Source of the DNA: a bacterium | Lineage (GTDB): Bacteria > Bacteroidota > Ignavibacteria > Kapaibacteriales > UBA2268 | Direction of reading: 5' to 3' | Assembly (NCBI GenBank): GCA_030426865.1 | Contig: JAUHXN010000005.1 | Span: forward strand, 1-28,544 | DNA length: 28,544 bases | Shown here: one piece after another, positions 24,198-28,544 of the stretch | Layout: every line of letters begins with the position of its first letter | How positions within the stretch are numbered: the first letter of the stretch is position 1 | Notes under the pieces: generated by a model | What the model was told of the DNA's origin: nothing | Seen by the model: only the letters and a program-made list of their open reading frames with translations | The model's database searches: none | Translations under genes and position numbers: made by a program

Positions 24198-24785
24198 ATG
24201 GAATCACTAAGTATTTGGTCTTCTGCTATTGTTTTAATCTTCCTAATGGATCCTTTAGGAAATATACCGATACTGCTTTCAGTACTGAAAGGGATAGATC
24301 CCAAAAGGCAAAGAGCGATAATTGCTCGTGAATTATTGATTGCTTTGGGTATATTGCTTGTGTTCTTATTTATGGGGAAACCTCTTCTGAATTTTCTTCA
24401 TTTACAACAAGAAGCTGTTACTATTTCGGGTGGCATTATACTTCTGATTATTGGTCTTCGTATGATTTTCCCAACTCGAGATGGGCTTATGGGGCCTCAA
24501 CCCGATGGTGAACCATTCATTGTACCTCTGGCTATTCCACTGATAGCAGGGCCCTCTGTATTGGCTATGCTGATGTTAATGACTCAGAGCGGACCTAGTA
24601 AGATGACCCATTGGTTTTTTGCTCTTCTAATAGCTTGGACAATAACTGCTGCTATATTGCTTGTTGCACCTAAACTACTCAAAGTTCTCCGCGAAAGAGG
24701 GCTAATAGCATTAGAAAGATTAATGGGTATGATATTAGTTATGATGGCAGTGCAGATGCTAATAGATGGAGTTAAGATTCTGTGA
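24198..24785 (+). CDS. MarC/YhgN-family inner-membrane protein
   Basis: A 195-residue membrane protein with six hydrophobic segments, typical in length for MarC/YchE/YhgN. The signatures are FLMDPLGNIPILLSVLKG near the N-terminus, ISGGIILLIIGLRMIF, and VPLAIPLIAGPSVLAMLML in the second half, an internal duplication of the family. I chose the ATG at 24198-24200 because it puts the first membrane segment at the expected place; the longer frame begins at TTG. Archaeal SnatA of this family transports neutral amino acids; the bacterial substrates are poorly defined. The ATPase gene follows 68 bp later on the same strand. Confidence 0.9.
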   Translation: MESLSIWSSAIVLIFLMDPLGNIPILLSVLKGIDPKRQRAIIARELLIALGILLVFLFMGKPLLNFLHLQQEAVTISGGIILLIIGLRMIFPTRDGLMGPQPDGEPFIVPLAIPLIAGPSVLAMLMLMTQSGPSKMTHWFFALLIAWTITAAILLVAPKLLKVLRERGLIALERLMGMILVMMAVQMLIDGVKIL

Positions 24786-24853
24786 AAACAATTATTATCG
24801 TATCTTCGTCATTGCTTTAGTTTATTTTGATCTCTATAATCCGAATCTAGAAT

Positions 24854-27235
24854 ATGTATGAAAAGTTAATTTGTAAACATTGTAGCAGCGAATGCCCTGA
24901 CGATACTATTTCTATAGGGGATAAAGTTTTTTGCTGTAGTGGCTGCAAGACTGTGTACGAAATACTACACGATAGTAATTTGGACGGATTCTATAATATG
25001 GAAGATGGTAGTGGGGCTCTGAAACCTGATTCTATAGATACGGATGAATTTGCTTTCCTAGATAACACAGAAATAACCGAAAAGCTAAAGACATATAGTA
25101 TAAATGGTAAATCGAAAGTTGTCTTTCAACTCCCTCAGATTCATTGCTCTGCGTGTATATGGCTTCTAGAAAATCTACCTAAGTTAAAAGACGGAATCCT
25201 CAAATCAGAGGTGAATTTCCCGAATAAAGAAATAGATGTTATTTACGATGAGACTATTATTTCAATAAGGTCTGTCGTAGAGCTATTGGCCGCACTTGGC
25301 TACAGACCAAAGCTGGATCTTACTTCCATGGATGGTGCCAAAGGGAAGAATCCGAATCGATCTTTGTATATCAAATTGGGAGTGGCTGGATTTTCATTTG
25401 GTAACCTAATGATGCTTGCTTTCCCTGAGTATCTATCGGGAGGCGAGGCAATAGAACCAGCTATAAAAGAGCTAATAAATTGGCTAAATGTTCTATTCAT
25501 CATACCTCTTCTTTATGCGGGTAGCGACTATCTTAAATCTGCGTATTATGGGTTGAAGACCAAAATATTCAATATAGATATACCAATTTCTATTGGAATA
25601 ATCGTACTTGCTATTCGCTCAACAATCGATATTGTGACTAATACAGGTCACGGGTACGTTGACTCGCTTGGTGGGTTGCTGTTCTTTTTGCTAATAGGGA
25701 AGTTGTTCCAACAAAAGACGTACAATCTATTATCATTCGACAGAGATTACAAATCATATTTCCCTCTTTCTGTTATAAGAAAAACAGATGGTGAGAATGA
25801 ACATATTCCGCTGAAAGATATTAAAATAGGGGATATCCTATTAATCAGAAATAATGAAATAATACCAACAGATAGTTTACTAGAATCTAGTAAAGCAATG
25901 ATGGACTATAGCTTTGTAACTGGTGAATCGGCGCCAGTGAGTATTGCTCACCGAGAGAAAATATATGCAGGGGGGAGAGCTCTAGGAAAGGCAATAGAGG
26001 TGATAGTAACCGAAGAATTTGACCAAAGTTACTTGACTAAGCTTTGGAATAATGACGCTTTCGATAAATTCTCACAGAAGGGAATATCAAAAATGTCAAA
26101 TCTGATTGCCCGTAATTTCTCGATTGTAGTTATGCTAATAGGGATTATTACTTTTGCATTTTGGCTACCTCATAGCACAGCTAAAGCATTCGATGTGCTG
26201 ACGGCTATACTAATAATCGCTTGTCCTTGTGCTTTGGCGCTTACTTTACCATTCACCTATGGCTCTACTATGAGGGTTTTCGGTAGGAATAAATTCTTCA
26301 TCAAAACGGACGCTATAGTTGAATTTTTATCAAATATAAACTCGTTCGTATTCGATAAAACAGGAACTCTGACTAAGGCATCTGACGGAGGAATAGTATA
26401 TAAGGGTAAAGAATATGATAAGTACAAATCGATAGTGAAAGCGGCTGTTTCCAATAGTACTCACCCAATCAGTTCAATTATAAGTAGCTCTATAACTGGT
26501 GCGAGTAATGTAGAGATTGGTGGTTTCGAAGAGTTAGCTGGTAAAGGAATAATAGCAACTTACAAGGATACAACTATACGCATTGGTTCTTCAAAATGGA
26601 TAGAACAAAGTACAGAAACACAAGTAGAAAATGCTGCCGTTCTAGAGATAAACGGTGAAGTTTATGGCGCTTTTTATAATAGAAGTGAGTTCCGCGAAAA
26701 TGCTTTTGACACCCTGAATGAGCTATATAATAATGGATATGATATATCTATTATCTCGGGAGACAATCAAAAAGATGAGAAAAATATATTAGAAAATGCA
26801 CCGAAAGGTACAAAAACTCAGTTCAATAAACTACCGCACGAGAAACTAGACTATATTGCTGAGTTGCAAAATAGCGGTTCTAATACAGCCATGGTAGGTG
26901 ATGGTCTGAACGATGCAGGTGCTTTAGCGAAAGCGAATGTAGGTATAGCTATAGCCGAAAAATCGAATAATTTCACTCCAGGTAGTGATGCTATTCTATT
27001 AGGGGACGAGCTAGATAAATTGCCCAAGTTTATGCAAATGTCGAAATCAGCTATTAGAATAGCTTACGCTAGTATCGGGATTTCGTTCCTTTACAATACT
27101 GTGGGTATTTCGGTAGCAGCTAGTGGTAACCTGTCGCCAGTAGTAGCCGCTATACTGATGCCTATCAGCTCTATAAGTGTGATAGTATTCACAGTGTCGG
27201 CTGTTAACCTAATAGCGAAGAGAAAAGGACTATAA
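24854..27235 (+). CDS. ccoI: Copper-translocating P1B-type ATPase, CcoI/FixI type
   Basis: A 793-residue inner-membrane copper pump. The N-terminal Cys-rich domain (Cys7, Cys10, Cys14, Cys27-Cys28, Cys31; CKHC and FCCSGCKTVYEIL) and the following HMA domain (HCSAC, 97-101) are the arrangement of FixI/CcoI, which supply copper for cbb3-type cytochrome oxidase assembly. Then come the actuator loop TGES (356-359), the membrane metal site CPC (457-459), the phosphorylated Asp501 (DKTGTLT), His-Pro 537-538 and GDGLND (682-687). About eight membrane segments are present. No ccoNOPQ, ccoG or ccoS gene is within the window; the next gene converges after 3 bp. A general CopA-like detoxification role is the alternative. 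Confidence 0.9.
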   Translation: MYEKLICKHCSSECPDDTISIGDKVFCCSGCKTVYEILHDSNLDGFYNMEDGSGALKPDSIDTDEFAFLDNTEITEKLKTYSINGKSKVVFQLPQIHCSACIWLLENLPKLKDGILKSEVNFPNKEIDVIYDETIISIRSVVELLAALGYRPKLDLTSMDGAKGKNPNRSLYIKLGVAGFSFGNLMMLAFPEYLSGGEAIEPAIKELINWLNVLFIIPLLYAGSDYLKSAYYGLKTKIFNIDIPISIGIIVLAIRSTIDIVTNTGHGYVDSLGGLLFFLLIGKLFQQKTYNLLSFDRDYKSYFPLSVIRKTDGENEHIPLKDIKIGDILLIRNNEIIPTDSLLESSKAMMDYSFVTGESAPVSIAHREKIYAGGRALGKAIEVIVTEEFDQSYLTKLWNNDAFDKFSQKGISKMSNLIARNFSIVVMLIGIITFAFWLPHSTAKAFDVLTAILIIACPCALALTLPFTYGSTMRVFGRNKFFIKTDAIVEFLSNINSFVFDKTGTLTKASDGGIVYKGKEYDKYKSIVKAAVSNSTHPISSIISSSITGASNVEIGGFEELAGKGIIATYKDTTIRIGSSKWIEQSTETQVENAAVLEINGEVYGAFYNRSEFRENAFDTLNELYNNGYDISIISGDNQKDEKNILENAPKGTKTQFNKLPHEKLDYIAELQNSGSNTAMVGDGLNDAGALAKANVGIAIAEKSNNFTPGSDAILLGDELDKLPKFMQMSKSAIRIAYASIGISFLYNTVGISVAASGNLSPVVAAILMPISSISVIVFTVSAVNLIAKRKGL

Positions 27236-27238
27236 TTA

Positions 27239-27808
27239 CTACGGTTTTCCGTCTGTATCACGCTTTGCTTTTAGTGCCTCTGTGTACCACACAAACTCTT
27301 TCAAAAATCTATCGAAACCTCTGGCGATATGCTCATTGTCGGTGTTACCTTCTTCATCAAAGTTTTTTCCGACAGAAGGGACAGGGAAAGTAGTAGGCAC
27401 AGAAGGCATTCCTAACTCTGAAGTTACAGCTCTTAGATGCATTGCAGCTCGCACTCCTCCGAACATACCAGCCGAATAAGTTACTAGTCCAGACGGCTTG
27501 AAATGATATTCACTTTGGTAATGGTCAAGCAAGTTTTTCAGAGCTGGTGGTAAACCGTGGTTATACTCGCCACTGACTATTATAAACCCATCTACCGATT
27601 CAAATATCTGATGAACATTTTCTATTTCTTCAGGAGCGTCGCCCTTATATTCTTTGTACATTTTATCCAAGAATGGGAGCTGATGATCCATAGCATCGAC
27701 TAGTGTATTATCCATACCACGTTCGTTAAGTTGATTAACTATATACTTGGCTACTCTTATTCCTTGGCGATTTTGTCTAACTGACCCATAAATTACTGCT
27801 ATTTTCAT
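27239..27808 (-). CDS. NADPH-dependent FMN reductase-family flavoprotein
   Basis: A 189-residue flavodoxin-fold oxidoreductase. Visible motifs are the FMN phosphate loop GSVRQNRQG (8-16) and SGEYNHGLPPALKNLLDHY (about 79-97), which match the NADPH-dependent FMN reductase/azoreductase family, and a GLVTYSAGMFGGVRAAMHLR segment that contacts the flavin. Such enzymes reduce flavins, quinones, azo compounds or chromate with NAD(P)H; the substrate here is not known. It converges with the copper ATPase gene, leaving only 3 bp between stop codons, with no separate terminator seen there. Confidence 0.92.
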   Translation of the reverse strand: MKIAVIYGSVRQNRQGIRVAKYIVNQLNERGMDNTLVDAMDHQLPFLDKMYKEYKGDAPEEIENVHQIFESVDGFIIVSGEYNHGLPPALKNLLDHYQSEYHFKPSGLVTYSAGMFGGVRAAMHLRAVTSELGMPSVPTTFPVPSVGKNFDEEGNTDNEHIARGFDRFLKEFVWYTEALKAKRDTDGKP

Positions 27809-28016
27809 ATCTATTCCAATTATTTGATTGTCGTTATATTTAGAACGGAAAAGGAGACTAATTAATTTGCAAATAGTTATTATTAATCAGAAATAATGTC
27901 GTGTTGTTTACTTTACAGGTGATCTCGTGAGATTAGCGTACTCCGAAAAGTCAGTTACTGACAAGTCAATAAACTTGCTCTCTAGGACTAGATTTTCTAG
28001 AGGTTTCGATTCATAA

Positions 28017-28107
28017 GTCACACTGAGGGAGAGAAACGACCGAAGTGTCTATGGAATTTCACTACACTCGAAGCGATACCGTCATACTGAGCGAAGCGAA
28101 GAATCTA
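28017..28107. repeat. Two dispersed short repeats, direct order
   Basis: 28017-28055: GTCACACTGAGGGAGAGA then ACGACCGAAGTGTCTATGGA, which matches the 21352 unit. 28079-28107: CCGTCATACTGAGCGAAGC, GAAGAATCTA, which matches the 21251 unit. A decayed inverted unit with AGATTCTTTACT follows at 28119-28178. Confidence 0.8.
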
Positions 28108-28184
28108 TTTTATTCCCTAGATTCTTTACTATGGCGATACACAGCACAGGCACTTCTCTGCTTTTGTTCAGAATGCCAAGTTTC

Positions 28185-28274
28185 GTAGAGACGTATTGCA
28201 TACGTCTCCAAATGAATGAGGGTTCTGAGACGTATGCACTTCGACGCCGCTCAGTGAAAACAATACGTCTCTAC
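28185..28274. repeat. Nested foldback element (GAGACGTAT inverted repeats)
   Basis: Outer 14-bp perfect inverted arms GTAGAGACGTATTG (28185-28198) and CAATACGTCTCTAC (28261-28274) enclose an inner 11-bp pair GCATACGTCTC (28198-28208) and GAGACGTATGC (28227-28237). The left end is also a local hairpin (GAGACGTAT, TGC, ATACGTCTC), so the element can fold as one long or two short hairpins. Confidence 0.9.
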
Positions 28275-28288
28275 AATGTAATATTATA

Positions 28289-28544
28289 TTACTCCACCAC
28301 AATCACACTCTTCGTAATAGCATCGTAGGGAGTAATCAATCGAACTTGATATAACCCACTAGGAATGTTCATAGTGTTTATCTGCATCTGCTTCGATTTT
28401 GTAGATTGTGTCCACTCATTGGTATAAATCACTCTGCCATCTGTAGCTACTAGCTCTAGCTTCATAGTTCCTTTTACTCCAGTAGTGATGTCTATATTCA
28501 GTTGTTCACTAGCTGGGTTGGGGGATATGTCTAATGATGATGAC
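28289..28544 (-). CDS. C-terminal fragment of a T9SS-secreted protein (partial)
   Basis: The minus-strand frame enters from the right edge and ends at TAA (28289-28291); only the last 84 residues are present. They form a T9SS type A sorting domain: ISPNPASEQLNI, then LELVATDGRVIY, MNIPSGLYQVRL and a basic-hydrophobic terminus ITKSVIVVE. The domain directs export by the type IX system and is cleaved during attachment or release. The functional part of the protein lies outside the window. It shares the domain type, but not close sequence, with the 878-residue FG-GAP protein. Confidence 0.9.
   Translation of the reverse strand, partial: SSSLDISPNPASEQLNIDITTGVKGTMKLELVATDGRVIYTNEWTQSTKSKQMQINTMNIPSGLYQVRLITPYDAITKSVIVVE

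Larger units (their letters stand above)
27809..28288. other. 480-bp gene-free interval with repeats
   Basis: The first 200 bp (27809-28016) show nothing beyond AT-rich sequence that may include the FMN reductase promoter. From 28017 on it consists of dispersed short repeats and a foldback element. The plus-strand frame 28131-28328 runs through the foldback and the neighbouring gene in antisense and is not credible. Confidence 0.7.

Noticed and set aside
28131..28328. Plus-strand frame of 65 codons near the right end
   Set aside because: Passes through the foldback element and runs antisense to the T9SS C-terminal domain.

Overview
The window is AT-rich bacterial chromosome from the FCB superphylum. 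Two secreted proteins carry type IX secretion (T9SS) type A C-terminal sorting domains, and FG-GAP/ASPIC-UnbV surface proteins, MlaD/MCE, Lnt and an OmpA-type lipoprotein show a diderm envelope. A fliW-csrA pair, normally linked to flagella and uncommon in classical Bacteroidota, points to the Ignavibacteria/Kapabacteria side or an early-branching Bacteroidota lineage. This placement is inferred from gene content only. I saw no tRNA, rRNA, CRISPR array, transposase or integrase.

Layout. 1-3.3 kb (minus): two tandem paralogous FG-GAP surface proteins; the downstream one runs off the left edge. 3.4-5.0 kb (minus): lnt, divergent from the plus-strand operon fliW-csrA-response regulator (5.2-6.5 kb), whose three genes abut with 0-1 bp between them. 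6.5-10.1 kb (minus): a tight operon reading MCE/MlaD protein, O-methyltransferase, VWA-OmpA lipoprotein, Imm11/DUF1629-like protein. 10.1-10.6 kb: repeat-filled gap with a 100-bp direct duplication. 10.6-11.8 kb (minus): folC. 11.9-16.2 kb: very AT-rich block of four unrecognised or weakly recognised genes, three of them predicted secreted. 16.2-17.7 kb (minus): isocitrate dehydrogenase. 18.0-21.0 kb (plus): two small heat-shock proteins and dnaK. 21.0-21.4 kb: repeats. 21.4-23.9 kb (minus): a single-chain restriction-modification enzyme. 24.2-27.2 kb (plus): MarC-family membrane protein and a CcoI/FixI-type copper P-type ATPase, convergent with an FMN reductase (27.2-27.8 kb, minus). 27.8-28.3 kb: repeats and a nested foldback element. 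28.3 kb to the right edge (minus): C-terminus of another T9SS-secreted protein.

Functionally, most genes are core housekeeping (lipoprotein acylation, folate, TCA cycle, proteostasis, copper handling) or envelope and surface functions. The less ordinary parts are the FliW-CsrA-REC module, the VWA-OmpA lipoprotein operon ending in an immunity-like gene, the AT-rich block between folC and icd, the fused restriction-modification enzyme, and a dispersed family of short intergenic repeats built around a GAGCGAAGCGAAGAATCT-like core. Several terminators and candidate operators can be read directly, including two near-identical minus-strand terminator hairpins 2 kb apart and an 11-bp inverted motif shared by the hsp20 and dnaK upstream regions.
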